Shown: positions 1 through 13,476 of the stretch, piece after piece
How the letters are laid out: each line of letters begins with the position of its first letter
Position numbering within the stretch: position 1 is the first letter of the stretch
From: Ancistrus triradiatus
Lineage: Eukaryota > Chordata > Actinopteri > Siluriformes > Loricariidae
Reading direction: 5' to 3'
NCBI GenBank assembly: GCA_025084515.1
Contig: JAJAGP010000774.1
Location: 124,001-188,000, forward strand
Length of the DNA: 64,000 nucleotides
Program-made: the position numbers and the translations under genes
The notes under the pieces: model-generated
Told to the model about the DNA's origin: nothing
Database searches by the model: none
The model's input: only the letters and a program-made list of their open reading frames with translations

Positions 1-1218
1 GAGATCATTGACAGTGTTGTACATGATCATTATACCACTGCTAAAACAGCAAATCTAATGGTGGCCTAAGACTTCTGCATAGTACTGTATATATGGCTGA
101 CATATACAGCTCTTAGAAAACTGTATGTCTGTGTGTGCATGGCTAGAGGTGGAACAAACTCTCTGCAGTCCTAAATATTTCAAACACTCCAACACCAAGA
201 GCTGATGGCCAGAGGCACAGCTCAAGTTAAATTCAGAGGCATCTTTAAATGAATGTAATATCCCCCAAATTTTCCTGTACGATGTTCACACGCAGTGTTG
301 CAGCAGTAATTTCTCCCTCACGTCCTTTCCAGTGTCGAATGGCTCAATATTTCCAGGCCAATCTGCCAGTGCTGCTGCTGAGCCCGAATATAGAAGCTGG
401 GAAACGGCATATCCCAGAAGGTAATACACTATCCATCACATTTAACTCTGGGATCACATTTGGATACACAGTTAAGGAAACATAAGGACTTCAATTCCCA
501 GAATTCCCTCTCACATTGTTGGAAGTCATTCCACTTTAAGTCAGATTTGGAAAAAGCAAGATTTTATGTTGCTCTTTAATATTCTGTCCACTTTCTTCAT
601 TAGCATTTTAATCCAATAATAAATTAAAAACAAGATAAAACAGATTGACCACAACTATCAAGGTACCTCCAATTATCATAGTTACTAAACGCATAAATAA
701 AGGTATTATATTTTTGCTTACGGACATTTTCAAAGGCAAAGAGCTTTTCCATTTTATATTAGTTCTTTTTATTTATTTTCATGTCTTACCAGAAGTGTTT
801 GTCAGACTTTTACTGCAATTCAATTTTATTACATTATGATACACCCCACCCTAAGAAACACCATTTGAATTTGAGTTTAAGTGACAGTTTCAGGATGTGT
901 TTGTAAAAGAAATGGTCAACAGATGACCCACAGATATCAGGGTTACAATGTTTAACAAAAACTAAAATTATTCCAATATATTTTCATAAATTAACCCACT
1001 AAAAAAGTAATGATAAGCAAAGAAAAATTACTGCTTGTTGTTTTCTCGTTTCAGAAATACATAATTCATGTACATGTTATAAATCATTTAAAAAACCCTA
1101 AAGTATTTGTTTATTAAGTTAACCTAAATAAACTTAAAATAAATGCTTTTTAAATATGATTATTATTAATGACTTTTTAAAAAGCCGTACAGGGTTTACC
1201 CAAACCTTTACTGCAGGC
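1..1218. other. AT-rich upstream DNA, nothing recognised
   Basis: No exon-like reading frame with splice borders and no recognisable repeat. Short open frames here have no family resemblance. Confidence 0.5.
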
Positions 1219-1417
1219 ACTGTATTGGCACAGTGGAGAAGATGCTGGACGTTGGACCAAATGGTCCAGGGTTCCAGACCCAGCACTGAGAAATTGCCAC
1301 AGTTGGACCCCTGAGCAACGCCCTTACCACACATTTGCTTAGATTGTACAGTCTAAGGTTGTATCAGTTGTCCATGGCTCTGGATAACTGCTTCTGCTAA
1401 ATGTAAACGCTAAATGC
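1219..1417 (+). repeat. tRNA-derived SINE, degenerate copy
   Basis: Resembles the SINE family repeated through the window. It retains the GGACCAAATGGTCCAGGGTTC core and the CTGGATAACTGCTTCTGCTAAATG tail in decayed form; this is one of the most diverged copies. The intervening 1418-2370 shows nothing recognisable. Confidence 0.7.
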
Positions 1418-2370
1418 TCTTTACATTTTAAGAAAGAGTTTGCTGTTGATTGATTTTAGAGGTGAGCTGTTATTTATGATCCTTTTCTCCAAGTAAAATG
1501 GCCATTGTATACATATACTTGTTTGGCCACAGTGTTCACTTATGCTGCTTTTAAAAACAACCCTCAACGGTTTGTAATTTCTAAGTCACATCCATTTCTT
1601 CACAATGTCACTTTGCCAGAGCTACTACTCCCCTCACACTCACTCACACACACACCCCAGCAGTGTCTGCACTCTCACTTTGATTTATGAACTCACTTAT
1701 TGAATTCCTGCTCTTTAATCCCTCAATCTTTAGTCTGAATATGGTCATGGTTTATACCATCGAGTGATCTGTGTTTAGTCGTTCACAGCCAGACGTAGAC
1801 GAGCTCTGTCCTCATGAGGAACTGCTTGAGGACGAAGAGTGCTTTCCAAAATCCCAACTATGTGTTCCTCAGCTTAGAGAAATAAAAACATACCTGGGAT
1901 GGCTGAATCTTATCACGTCCATTCTCAAGTGCTTAGTGTGTAGATGAGGGAATAAAAAACACAGACGAGTGTAATATGGGGGCACTCCTGGTAGGCGTCT
2001 TGTGAGATAACCAACCCGGCCCTGACCTTAAGGATCACTGAGAACCGGGAGTCTGGTGAAGCGGAACATATGAGATACCGATTTGCAAACACGTGCAGAG
2101 AGTAACCAAACACCAAACTTGGCAGTGAATTAAGAGCCAAACCTAATCGTGCCACTGTACTGAGTGAGCCAGACTTACTGGTGCCAATGTAGTGAGTGAG
2201 CTGGAGTAGGTTTGTATCCTGCTTCTGGTGAGGTGAGGTCTGTTAGGTACGAATTTGAGGTTTTCTTTCTCTTCTTAATGTTACAGGTTATCTTTTTACT
2301 ACTTTGCAATAGTAAACCATGTAAAACTCTGGTTCACTCACTAACTAGCAGTTGTTCTGTATTGTTCATC

Positions 2371-2600
2371 TGTAGGGATGTAACGATACACTCTGCTCAC
2401 GGTTTCGATCATGATACAGAGTTCAATATTTGATTTTCCCAGTTATTGAGTTTACATCTGATAAAAGTCATTTCTTTGTATTTCTGAAGTGGAAACGATG
2501 CAAAACAATGCACATTTAAACATAAATTGCAATAAAAATAAAATGGTTAGAAACAGAGGTTTAAAATTGTAAACAAAATGTTCTATTGTCATTTATTTAC
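2371..2600 (+). repeat. possible hAT-type MITE fragment
   Basis: Begins AGGGATGTAACGATACAC, a terminus commonly seen in fish non-autonomous DNA elements, and then runs into an AT-rich interior. No matching far terminus was found, so the call is tentative. Confidence 0.3.
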
Positions 2601-2772
2601 ATTTACATCATTTAGCATACGCTCTTATCAGAGTGACTCACAATTGATACATTTTTACAACCCAAGCAATTGTGTGTTAAGGGTTTTGTTCAAGGACTCA
2701 ATAGTGGCGGCTTGGCAGAGGTGGGATTTGAACCCAGGCCCTTCCGGTCCATAGTCCAGCCCAGTACTGTAG
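2600..2772 (-). repeat. tRNA-derived SINE, reverse copy
   Basis: CATTTACATCATTTAGC tail, then GTGGGATTTGAACCC (B-box complement) and GGTCCATAGTCCAG. Internal CCCAAGCAATTGTGTGTTAAGGG matches the other copies. A tail-only fragment of the same family follows at 2916-2950. Confidence 0.85.
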
Positions 2773-2950
2773 AAAGACTAAAATGTAACACCATACATTT
2801 TGTTGCACACACTAATAAAAAAGAATGCCAATAATACTGCCTTTAAAACGAATTCAAATAAAATAAAAGCAGAAAACCTTAAACTTCAGCAGCGTATCTC
2901 AGTAAGTCTCAGTAAGTAAGAATAAGAGCTTCTGCTAAATGCTCTAAATG

Positions 2951-4263
2951 TAGCCATAAGCTCAGACTTGCGCTCCAGGGCTTCCTGAACTTGTTGTGGT
3001 TAAACATCTTCCTCAGATTTACACAGTAGCACGAAACACAGACCGCAGCACCAGATCCCTTTCACATAATACCGTCTGCACCACAGTGGAAAGTTTCCTT
3101 TCTCTCCGGGGTCTCTCTATCAGACGATATTTCCTGGAGAGAGCTGGATGTGGCATGATGAAGGCTTTGGACTACTCGTCCAGACGGCTGAAAACATTTT
3201 CCATCTTTTATCTCAATCAAACAGAGGTCCGAGCAGCGCTATCAGATTCTGATCCTGAACCTGCACGGAATTATTTCTGTACTCAGACTGGCTGACAGGA
3301 TTGAACGCGTTATATTATGACCTGTGATTCCCATAACGCAGCGCTATTGTATGTGAACGTGATGGACAAGACTAATTGCCGTATAATGAGGTAAAAGCGT
3401 CCTCACTTGCTGAGGTATGGTGGTGTAAATGAATACCGAGCAACGCGTAAGGAAAGGGTAACAGCGCCTCCTTCAGGTTTCATGCTGCTTTGTTGGATCA
3501 GCTTTTTAACGGTTCTTAGGTTTAGCTAACGATTTGTTTCATTGAATTGTTGGGTGAATTAGCTTAGTTAGTTAGCTTAGCTTAATTAGCTTAGTTAATT
3601 AGCTTAATGTCACACTGAATATCTAACATTTAGCTGAAGTACATTTACTCCAAGGAAGGTATCACTTGAGTTAAAGTACAAAAGTATTTGCATTGAATTG
3701 CAATCATGTACAAGTATTACATATATAGTATAATTATAGTTACATTACTTTTTCTTCTGAACTCCCCGTCTTAAATGAGTTGTCAAGAATAGTAAACAGT
3801 TTCCACTGTGACAAGTAAAGCCAAGACAGCATGATGGAAAGCATTTGATGACATTTTCTTTGACTACTTCACATTTGAATTCTTGACTGTGAATTTTTAA
3901 ATGATGTAACCATGTGTAACCAAGGCAGGCTTTTGAAAGCAAAGGAATCCATTTTGTGTACTTTTGTGTAACTTGAATCAAATCCTTCAGGATAGGTCAT
4001 GGGTGGGATGAGGATAGGATAGGACCAGAGCAAGGAGGCTGAGTTTCAGCACTAAGGTCTCAGCATAACAATTAACAGTTTCTTTTTAGTTTATGTCTTC
4101 TTGGGTTTAATCCTAATTGTGTAAATCCTGCATCAGCTTTTACAGGGTCTTACCTTTTTTAAATGCTACAAGTCGTATGGAAATGAGGATTTACAATTGC
4201 TTGTTTGTAATATTTCAAATCTGTTGACACTGAAATGAATTTGACTTTTATTACTTTTAACTG
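2951..4263. other. upstream DNA with short simple and interspersed fragments
   Basis: Contains an AGCTTAGTTA-type simple repeat (about 3548-3612) and, at 3628-3715, a fragment resembling the AAGTACTCAAGTACAATAGT-type fish repeat also seen at 43092-43200. No supported gene. Confidence 0.5.
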
Positions 4264-4270
4264 AAGCTAA

Positions 4271-4620
4271 CAGTTCACAAAATGGCCAGAGACAGAATTG
4301 GCACCCGTTTATATAGACAGTGAATTACCAAGGGATGCTTCACATCCAGAACCGCTGGCATTAATATGGATGTACTGCTCCATTTGCTACAAGAGCCTCC
4401 ACTCTTCTGGGAAAGGCGTTCCACTGAGTTCTGGAACATGACTACAGGCATACACTTAAATTCAGCCAAAAGAGCATTAGCAAGGTTTGATTGATAAGGC
4501 TTGGCAATGGGGGGTCAAATGTGTCTTTTTCAATAACGTTGAGGTCAGGACTTGTGAAGTTCTTTGACACAAACTGGACAAAGTGTTACTTTATGGACCT
4601 CGCCCTGGGGAACTAAGGGG
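4271..4620. mobile_element. decayed DNA transposon (Tc1/mariner-type family)
   Basis: Text such as GAGCCTCCACTCTTCTGGGA, TTCTGGAACATGACTACAGG and TTATGGACCTCGCCCTG is typical of a widespread fish DNA transposon, also represented by a terminal relic near 61650. No intact frame or paired termini. Superfamily assignment is from general familiarity, not a database. Confidence 0.5.
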
Positions 4621-4639
4621 CCAAACTAAAGTCAAACCA

Positions 4640-7015
4640 AGTTAAACAATGAAAATAGCTTCACTCTGTGACATGGAGGCACCTATGGCCTGAATCACAT
4701 GACAGATGAAGACTCCTCCCTGAGAAACGCAAAGGGTCCAGAGTTTCTGCTGAGGCAGAAAACTGACATGACTGACTACCTGGCATCTTGGCATGGCCTT
4801 AACTTCCAGGAAACAGTACTTCCTCGGTTCTGGAACCAATCTTTGAGGGCATCCTACAGAACCTCCGGCGTCTCATCTCCACTTAAACCTCAGCTAGCCA
4901 GAGGTGGGATATTAACCAGGGTGGCTCTGCATCATGAAACCAATTCTTTACCACTGAGAAATTCTAGTTCCTATCCCAGCTCTGGCTAGGTGAGGTCTTA
5001 GTTGACCACAGGTCTCGCCGTTTCACTAGTTGGACACCTGTAAGGACCATGTACCCATAATGATCAGAGAGTGTCAGACACCCATATTGACCTACAAGGG
5101 TCAGGTGCCTGTATTGGCCCTAGGTGTCCCCAAGTGAGTAACGTAAGGCAGACCATGAATGCCCAACTGTATCTTATCTTGTGTCCAGAGGCGACCCAAC
5201 AGGGAACTAGAGCCTCTTTTCGATTGTCCAGTTTTCCCCAATAAACTTATCCTTTTGCTCTAATATTGTAATCACTTACATGTGTGCCAAACCCAGATTC
5301 ATCCGTCTGCTGTTGTTGACTTCCAAAAGGTGGCATTTGTTGACCATCAGTTGTAGAATCTCGCTGAGTTATGTGTAAACAGGCTGTTTTGTGTAAACAA
5401 GAACTCAATTAATCAGGTTGATATTTAATACCAGTGATGATTATGGGGTTTGTGTCATGTCCGTGATCCAGAGTGCGCCCCTAAGAGGCTGGTACTCAGT
5501 ACTGAATGTACGGGAGAAAGCAGCGTGACTACAAACACACCATTTATAGCTGTTAGTATGACAGGCGGTGTTAGTTTAGGCTGCGTGTTAGGAATGTGCA
5601 ATAGAGCTTTTATTACCCGCAAATTGTCCTCGGCTTCTGTTCCTTTTCATCCCCACCTCTTCCCATTGGGGTTTTGGCTCCAGACTTTGTGTCTCTCTCC
5701 TTCTTGGCACTGGGCTTTGGTCTGTGGCTTTGGACCAAGAGCTTGTTTTGAATGAGAACTCGAGCTTTTGCATTTGATTTGAAGCATGCTTTCCCTGTGG
5801 AAGTGAGTGTGTTGGATTATTGGGAAGCTGAAATATCACTTTATAGCATTTTTGCACTAGCTCTGCCTGTCTGAAGAAGAGATTTTGTACTTGTATGGCT
5901 TCAGAACTTTAACTTTCACTGACATCATAATTCAATTCAATGGTCATAATGAAGTTGGAATACACTGATGTCTGATTATACTGAGCTTACCTGTTGCACT
6001 AGTGTACTGATGAGCATATATTGACCTTAATTTTTTTCTTCTGCAGGTCACTTCATCAATAAGGAGTCACAATAGCTACTGAACATCCAGGTCCGTAAGT
6101 TCTTCTCATTTTGTCGATCTCCTGTAGTATTTGAGAGTCAGGCCTGGGTTCCTCTGGGGAGGAGTTATATTTGCGTTATTGTACTACATGTACCTACATA
6201 TCATAATAAGAAGTGAAAGAACCATTTGGGAACTGCCACCAGTACATTTTCACATGGTTTTTAAGAAATCCCAGTCAGTCACCTGGGAAAATATATAGGT
6301 TTTCATATATCGGATTGTTATTACATTAAGCTCAGGTTTCCATTGATGGGGGATCCTCATTTACATTTACCAAGTGCGGCAAACAAAGATTCCACAGTAG
6401 AGCCAAGATAATAAGGGAAGATAAAAAATAGTCAGCTAAAACATTATTAGAAACCCATAGTGAGCAAGAAAACACCAAAAATTCATGACACTAGTGAAAA
6501 AATCATGGGAACTAGTGACAAACATAGTGGTGCTATTTAACTAATGTGGTGGTGCAGCAGTTACTGGCCTTCAAATCCAGTTTGGTTCTTCTTGATCAAA
6601 GCCTTAAATCCACAATTGCTTGGACCAAGCGAACCAAATTACAAGTATGAACACACTATAATATGCAGTTGTACTTTGCTATACAAACTCCCACTATTCA
6701 AATTCTTGTTACAACCCATAGTTTTTGTACTTTAACCAATGGTGAAAAAGTATTTTATTACAAGGAATGGCAGTCAAAAAAGTCTGATCTGAGCCCTCCA
6801 CTCTTGCCCCTGCCTACACCTCCACCGCTCTACACTACGTGTGTAACTTATACTGATATTGTACCATATCTATCATGCTGACATCATTAATCACAGCTAA
6901 CAAGTACTTCTAATTGCATTAGAACATTTCAGAATTTCAGAACAGAACTAACATTTCAGAATTGATTGGTATTGGTACTTTCCTGATGTTACTGTAAAGA
7001 CAACATGCACTTGAC
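4640..7015. other. upstream DNA, no supported gene
   Basis: No recognisable coding exon. The only gene-like signal is a strong acceptor (TTTTTTTCTTCTGCAG ending 6045) followed by a short segment and a donor-like GTCCGTAAGT near 6092. This could be an unproved noncoding exon. Confidence 0.4.
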
Positions 7016-7019
7016 TTGG

Positions 7020-7300
7020 TTTGTGCTTGATTTCACAATATTCCGAAGAGCATCTTGTGATGTTACTGAATGCTTGGCTATCCCCATAAGTGTCCCCATA
7101 AATGCTTGATTTGGTTTAGATCAAGTCAGTCAGCATTTGTTGATCTACTCTGATCATCATATAGTTCTCACAAAAGCTTTAAGGTGTGTTTTAGGTCATT
7201 GTCCTGCTGTAGTATGAATCCAAACAAGCATTTTCATTAGTGGTCTAAGACTTTTGGCTCCCACTGGAGTCCTGGAATCCTCTAGTGGAATAAGATTTTT
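7020..7300 (-). mobile_element. Tc1/mariner relic
   Basis: The reverse complement of about 7180-7225 encodes a recognisable QQDNDLKHT-like stretch, the second catalytic Asp region of Tc1 transposases (usual QDNDPKHT). Stops and frameshifts are present throughout; no termini were identified. Confidence 0.6.
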
Positions 7301-9069
7301 GTCCTAGAAGAAATGGAAATAGTGCTCCTTCCATCCGAACCACTTACATAAAACTTAAATACAGACTTGTTCTGAAAAATAAATAATAGGACGCTTGGAT
7401 GACCAATAGAAATTCTAGCCAAAAACTAGCCCATCGTCATGGTGACCTGGGTGTGTATCGCTGTGGTCCCTTTTGGCTGGGTCAGACATCAAACAGGTAA
7501 TTGATGTGTATGAGCGACGGAAGGCAAGGTGGGGGAAGGCTGAGTGATGGACTGGTACCCTGTCCATTGTACAAATTTGAATGCATCTTGTCTGTAGTCA
7601 ACAAAACCCCTTACCCCATTGCAACTCTCCATTTTTTTTTTTAATTTAATGGAAGTTTTGCAATGTTTATGCATCAGTTTTCCTGGTCAGGGTGACTGAT
7701 CTTTGGGTTTGTTTCTCTGGAAAACACTTGGCACAGGCACAATGGACTGTTTGGATGCAGGGCTGGGTTGGGGTTTGCCATGGCAGTGCTGGTGATGATC
7801 CCCAACCGGCATCCCCTTCCTTCAGACACATCCAGTTGTGTTTACATCTGATGCCCGTGCTGACCGAAAGCCTCTGCCTTTAATCAGGACTTGATCCTGG
7901 GTAGCTGCTGAGGGTGGGCTAGTGTATTAGACTTCTGTGTCAGACATGCTATGTAGATCAATACTGTTGGGACATGTTGACTACTGTGCTACTACATTTT
8001 GTGGTTGCCACTTTGATATTTGACTTTTCAATGGGCCTTCGTAATCAGCCTTTGTGACCCCACCATGCCCAGTGTCCCCAGGCTATGCCCCTAAAGCTAC
8101 TGGCGTAGATCTCATATCAGTGGCATTCTGGAACCTCATTAACATCATGTTCGGCATAGATATTCAGTAGTTAAGGTGATCCTGCGGTACCATCATTGAC
8201 CAGTAGATGGAGTGAGAGATATTTGACAGGATTATATACAGGAGATTAATGATTCAAAGTCTGATCAAAAGGTATCGAGTTCAATTCCTGGCTCTGTTAG
8301 TCTGCCACTGTGGTGCGAGGCCTTTAAACTTTAACTAGTTCGGTTGCTTAGCTCGGTTGTAATTCGTCTTGTATAAGAACTGCTAAGCGATGTCAATGAT
8401 TTTGGAAGTAACGTAAAGTGACCAAAAGATGGAGCCAGAGTGTAGTTTTTGGAACAGTGACGTTGTAACGACGGAGCAGTGCGATAGTAAAGCGGTCAAG
8501 CTTACGCCATTACTGTGGGGATAGTTTTGGAATGAATTTAATATAGATTTTATTGCACCATTTATAGTTGTTTTATATCTCTATTAAAAAGCTGAATGCT
8601 ACATAACACACTGACACAAAGCCTGTGTAAAACCGTTACAGAGCATGAGGAATATTTATTAACCTCGATTAGGTTATTATATTGGCACAGCTTGGCGTTT
8701 TCTCAAGCCTCTGTTTGTTGGGATGTGTCAGCACAAAGCCATGGTACAAGCTGACTTCAAATATAAAGTCTAAATGGAGAAGTCCTGGACAAGTGACATG
8801 TATTCATCAGTATCTAAAAGAAAAAAGTTAAGAGAGCCATTAAAAAGTCATTACTGAGACAGTTCAAGTATCACTGGATAGTCTGGAGACTTGGTACGTA
8901 CTAAATTTGTTTTATTAAAAATTGCAGAAATACATTAATTACAAACCATATCAGCATAACAGTTTGGGTGAAGTTTTGAAACCTTGAAAGCAAAAAAATA
9001 TTTATACATTAAGATAACAAATAAAATGTTCCAACTTTTGCTGTAATGTCCACAGGTTTGTGCAAAATC
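7301..9069. other. upstream DNA with a SINE-like fragment
   Basis: 7690-7930 resembles a reverse tRNA-derived repeat (GATCCTGGGTAGCTGCTGAGGGTGGGCTAG), and 8270-8330 carries another B-box-like stretch (TCGAGTTCAATTCCTGG). No gene recognised. Confidence 0.4.
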
Positions 9070-9260
9070 TGATCATCCGTCTTATCCTAGCTTGATTGTA
9101 CAATAGTCCAAAGAGCTGCCAAGAATGCTTGACCTTGCTTCAAGTGCCCCCATAAATGCTCAGTAAAATTTAGGTAAGGAGACAAGTAAGTTCTGAACGT
9201 ATTTTTTCTTTTCCCTGAGTATATAATTTGTAATGAAAACCTTGTGTTAAGTTCAAGAAA
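9070..9260 (-). mobile_element. Tc1/mariner relic fragment
   Basis: Shares AAGTG(C/T)CCCCATAAATGCT and neighbouring text with the relic at 7020-7300, so both appear to descend from the same DNA transposon family. Heavily decayed. Confidence 0.45.
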
Positions 9261-9627
9261 GATGCTAAATACAAGCATTTCTATACTAAATAGAAGGTCT
9301 CACACTTTGGCCATCGCTGTATGTCATATGTTTGTTGACTGCAAAGATTAAGCTGCTTTTAGAAAATCAACATAACATGTCATTTCACCAGAGGTTCTGA
9401 GGGAAAAATGGATCCTTTATTTCCCCATGGTTGAAGGAGATGCACATAAGAGTCTTGATTGACCAGTCAGCAAAGGAGTTTGTTGCGTTTTGAAAGAGTG
9501 AGAATATTTGTTGGAACTGATACAGGAATCAGCCAAGTAAGAGACTGAACAAAAATCAGTAATGTTGCACTTTCTGTATCTGTTCTATCTAACATTATTG
9601 GTTAGGCTATAGGTAGAATTAAGTACA

Positions 9628-9770
9628 GTGGAACCTTGGAACTGAAACTTAACTGATTCCAAAAGGCCGTTCGAATTCAGGTTTGTTCGAAGTCGGAATC
9701 CAGTTCATTTCTGACACAGCCTCAGGCTAGGACATACGCGTACAGGTTTAACCAATGAAAATTTTTGAAA
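9628..9770 (+). repeat. short MITE-like repeat fragment
   Basis: CAGTGGAACCTTGGAACTGA and AAAGGCCGTTCGAATTCAGG are typical of a dispersed fish repeat. Only one end is visible. Confidence 0.45.
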
Positions 9771-10027
9771 GGGTCGTTTGATCCGATTTCCAATGTTTCA
9801 TCGTTTTATGTGGTTATTCACGTCAGTCGGAACATGTCCTGAAAGAAGCTTCAGGAATAACTAGCCATTCTCACAAAGCAAATGGAAAATAATAACCTTG
9901 TGCCTATAAAAGCATGGACCTCGGTTTCATTAAGGAATACAGTACACAGGCCAGATAGTGAAATGTAATCAAAAACTACTTCTACTAATTGGTATGATGA
10001 CCCTGGACCTGAACCTTCTCTATGAGT

Positions 10028-10604
10028 ACCGTATTTTCCGGGGTATAAAGCGCACCGGGTTATAAGGCCCAATATCAGTGATCGGCTGCTAACGGGTATA
10101 TTTTCATACATAAAGCGCACCAGGTTATAAGACGCATGAAATGAAACAAAACTCTTAAGTTCCGTCGGAAGCTCAGTTTGGTCTTTACCTGGCGCAGGGC
10201 ATCTTCTTGCTTCCTCCACTTCCGTACCATTGATTCGTTAAATGTTTGAATTCTCTCACAGCTGCTCTATGTTCCATGTTGTAACTGCGTGACTGATAGC
10301 GTTGAAGTTGAAATCCGCTTCGAAATTAATGAATGGAATGCACGTACCCTATGCTGAAGCACATACCGTATTACTCCTCGCTGCTGCGCACTACGGTGCC
10401 CGTAATGCTTCGTACTTACCAAGACCGTGCTAAAACATTTTGACAGATTTATGAGCGCCGTGTACCATCTACAATCGGTTCTAGGTCAGAAAGCACAACC
10501 AGAATTAATTCATACATTAGACGCACCGCATTTTAAGGCACACTATCGATTTTTGAGAAAATTAAAGGATTTTAAGTGCGCCTTATGGTCCGAAAAATAC
10601 GGTA
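10028..10604. mobile_element. MITE with TACCGTATTTTCCGG termini
   Basis: Left end TACCGTATTTTCCGG (10028) and right end CCGAAAAATACGGTA (to 10604) are near-perfect inverted repeats. Both ends also carry the ATAAAGCGCACC / GTGCGCCTTATGG subterminal motif. About 577 bp with a noncoding interior, probably flanked by TA. Open frames inside it are incidental. Confidence 0.8.
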
Positions 10605-12043
10605 TGTGCAAGAAATCATATCATATACAAAACAAAACTTGGATAGATAGTGAGAAAGACTAAGGTCTAGTCTAAATTGCATGATACTATTAATCAAACA
10701 AAGTAAAAGAAGAAAACCTTAATGGATATCAGATGTGTGTGATTACCATATAATGTAATTTTTGCCAACTGCATCCTCTATGGACAGCTACTATGAAGAG
10801 CTTGAAGATTTTAATGATTTTGTATTTAATTTAATAAACAAGACTCGGGACTGTTTGTTGCTTGTGCAGAAGTATGTCTGACTATGTGGTTTAGATATGC
10901 GAAGCAAAGCTGCTACAGTTGACCCCTGTCTGCTCTAAGGGTGCCGAATCTTGTCTCCACCAACTTTCTTACAACCCCAGATTTGTACTGAAGTTGGACA
11001 GAGGTGGCTCAGAGGCTGGAAGTTCATATTCTGGCTCCGATGAGCTGTTTTGCCCTCAAGCGAGAGCCTTAATCTTTAGCTCCTTAGCTCAACACGACGT
11101 TGTTCTGGTTAAGGGGCAGATCCTATAGCCTGAAGGTAAGAATCCGTTGCTGGAATCCATAGTTCCTGAGGATCTGAGTCAAACCCCAGGCTGGACTTGC
11201 AGTGTGAACCTGCGAGTACAACCCTGACCAGGATAAGCAGGATAACCAAGGGGAGAAATGACAGGAATTTACTTTCTTCTTTCTCTAGATAAGGGAATCT
11301 GCAGAGTGCTCTATTTATATATGTGTGTATCTCTGCTGTAGCTGTAGTAGAAACAGCCTGTGTTCTGGTTGTATTCCTGTGAGCACAAGTTGCTGGTGGC
11401 TATCAGTATTCGGTGGGGCTTAGAGGACGTCATAGAGAGACTGAATAGCAGCTACTTCTATACCATATCACAACACGCAAACACAGGTTGGCTTCATCAG
11501 GTTTCCTTATATAACCCTGTCCATGCACTGCAGACAAAAATGATCTCAGTCCACCAGTAGCTGCATCTTATTGTGAAAGACCCTGTTTTGCTTTTACTGG
11601 TTTTCACTGGGTGCAAGCAAAGATTTTTGGAAAGCAAGCATCAGATTCAAAACCCTGATCCTGGCTTCTAGTACCTTCTTACCTAAAGGCTCTAATCAAA
11701 CCCCGCTCTGTACCTCGTACCCTTCGTGACACAAGCTTGGCTCAGCTGGACCCACCACTGAAGATCAGCACTTAAATGCAGAGTGAAAATGTACTTAAAT
11801 ATTTAATTTTAAGAAAGGATAACACTTTGCTATAGGCCTCCATGAAATAACGTCAATCCATGCAGTATTCATGAGCGAGTAATCATTCATTCATAATTCA
11901 TAATTATTCATTATTGCAGGAGTAATATATGAATTCATGTAATAATTAAGGTAGAACATGAATGTTTCTGCATTATTAAAGGATTACTTCTTCATGAGTT
12001 CATGATGGGGTCGATCGCAGCTCGATCACAGGTTTGATCGTGA
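10605..12043. other. upstream DNA with a diverged duplicated segment
   Basis: 11378-11545 is a diverged copy of 13727-13890 (shared TTGCTGG(A/T)GGCTA, GCTTAGAGGAC, AGAGAGA, TGGCTTCAT/TAGCTTCAT in the same order). Otherwise nothing recognised. Confidence 0.5.
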
Positions 12044-12290
12044 TCTTGAGACTGGTGTGAAGTTTGCATGTTCTCCTTGTGTCTCTATGGGTTCATGCTG
12101 GTTTCCTCCCAATTTCCAAAGATTTCTGTTAGGCTTATTGGCGTTTCTGAAGTGCCCTTAGTGTGTGAGTGTGTTTGCCCTGTGATGTATTGGCACCGTG
12201 TCTAGGGTTGTTCTTACCTTGCTCCCTGTGCCCCTTTCCTGTAACCCTGGCCAGGATCGAGCAGATAAGAAAATGAGTGAATGCATGAAT
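12044..12290 (+). repeat. dispersed tRNA-like SINE/MITE family, 3' part
   Basis: AGTTTGCATGTTCTCC, GTTTCCTCCCA and ACCCTGGCCAGGAT, in that order, identify the common fish repeat that also occurs at 26878 and 49170. This copy lacks the 5' tRNA-like head. Confidence 0.7.
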
Positions 12291-12447
12291 GAATTCATGA
12301 AGTTTGTGGTCATCAAAGCAAAGTGTTACCAAAAAGTTCCTCTGTTTGTGGATTTACCTACATCAAATCCTAACAGGATTTAGCTGGATTCTGTTCTTGG
12401 GCTGTTTGTACAAGTAATGTCTTCTTTAGGGAATACAAAGCACTTCT

Positions 12448-12490
12448 GTAAGTCTTTCTGGATAAATGCGTTTGCTAAATACTCTAAATG
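12448..12490 (+). repeat. SINE tail fragment
   Basis: GTAAGTCTTTCTGGATAAATGCG then TTTGCTAAATACTC is the decayed 3' tail of the main SINE family. The flanking 12491-13355 shows nothing recognisable. Confidence 0.65.
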
Positions 12491-13355
12491 ATTCCTGCCA
12501 GGGCCATGTAAGAGCACCACTGGAGTTTCAGGTTGCAAAAGCTAGTCCAAGCTTTTAACCAGCTCCGTCTTCCCTCCGAGTCATAGGAGCGACTTTGTTC
12601 GTTGTTAAAAGGCTGCACCCTTGGATGAGCAATTGTTGACAAGGCTCTGAGGATCTGAGGTTGTGCAGACCATGAGAAAAGCAGTTTGGAAAGTAATAGT
12701 GTTGTGTAGAAAAGTGGTGAGTCATAGACTTTGGGCCACTGTCCTCTTGGTATCTTAATCCCTTTGAGAACTTCTGAGACCATTTGGATTACTTGTAGAG
12801 GATCTACTGGTCAAATGCTAAAATAAGCACAACTTAAGGTTGACATGACTGGTGATGCTATTAAGTAGAGATGCACCCGGATCAGGTTCATATTCATGCA
12901 CTCACGATGCTGACAGCGGCACAAACAAGCCACACACAAACAGCACAGTGCTTTGACTGATGTTAATTCTCAATTCAGTTCATGTGTGTATGGAGCCTAG
13001 ACTTGCGTGTTTGCTTCCCGGTCCCAGCATTTAGAGTGCGGCTCAATGGTCTGTTTGTTTTTGGGTTCTTGTGTGACTGTGATCTGTTTTATGTGTGTAT
13101 GTCTTTTTTTTAGTGGTTTTAATTGTGCTGTACCATTTATGCCTGGGATTTAGCACAAATGTGTGTCTTGGTGGTGTATGAAGGAAAAGTGCGACCTGAG
13201 TGGGTTGAGTTGCAGTTCAGCCTCCTTGCTTGTGCTTGTACCCTTGCACCAACTGGTAAAAAACTCTTATCAAGGTTGTAATATAGTACGATTTGAGCAA
13301 ATTTGCAGTGACAAAGCTAAAACTAGTGAGCCAGCAGTTGTATCTGTGGGACTGA

Positions 13356-13476
13356 GGGACTGTGGTAGCCTAGTGGTTGAGGTACCGGCCTCTGGACCAG
13401 AAGGTCCAGGGTTCAAATCCCACCTCTGCCTCTGGATAAGGGCATCTGCTAAATGCTGTAAATGTAAATGTAAATG
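13356..13476 (+). repeat. tRNA-derived SINE, internally deleted
   Basis: A box GTAGCCTAGTGGTTGAGG and B box GGGTTCAAATCCCACC are intact. The sequence then jumps to CTGGATAAGGGCATCTGC and a short TAAATG array, so the middle of the element is missing. Confidence 0.9.

Noticed and set aside
9851..10219. 122-codon minus-strand frame
   Set aside because: Overlaps the end of a MITE (10028-10604) and has no domain.
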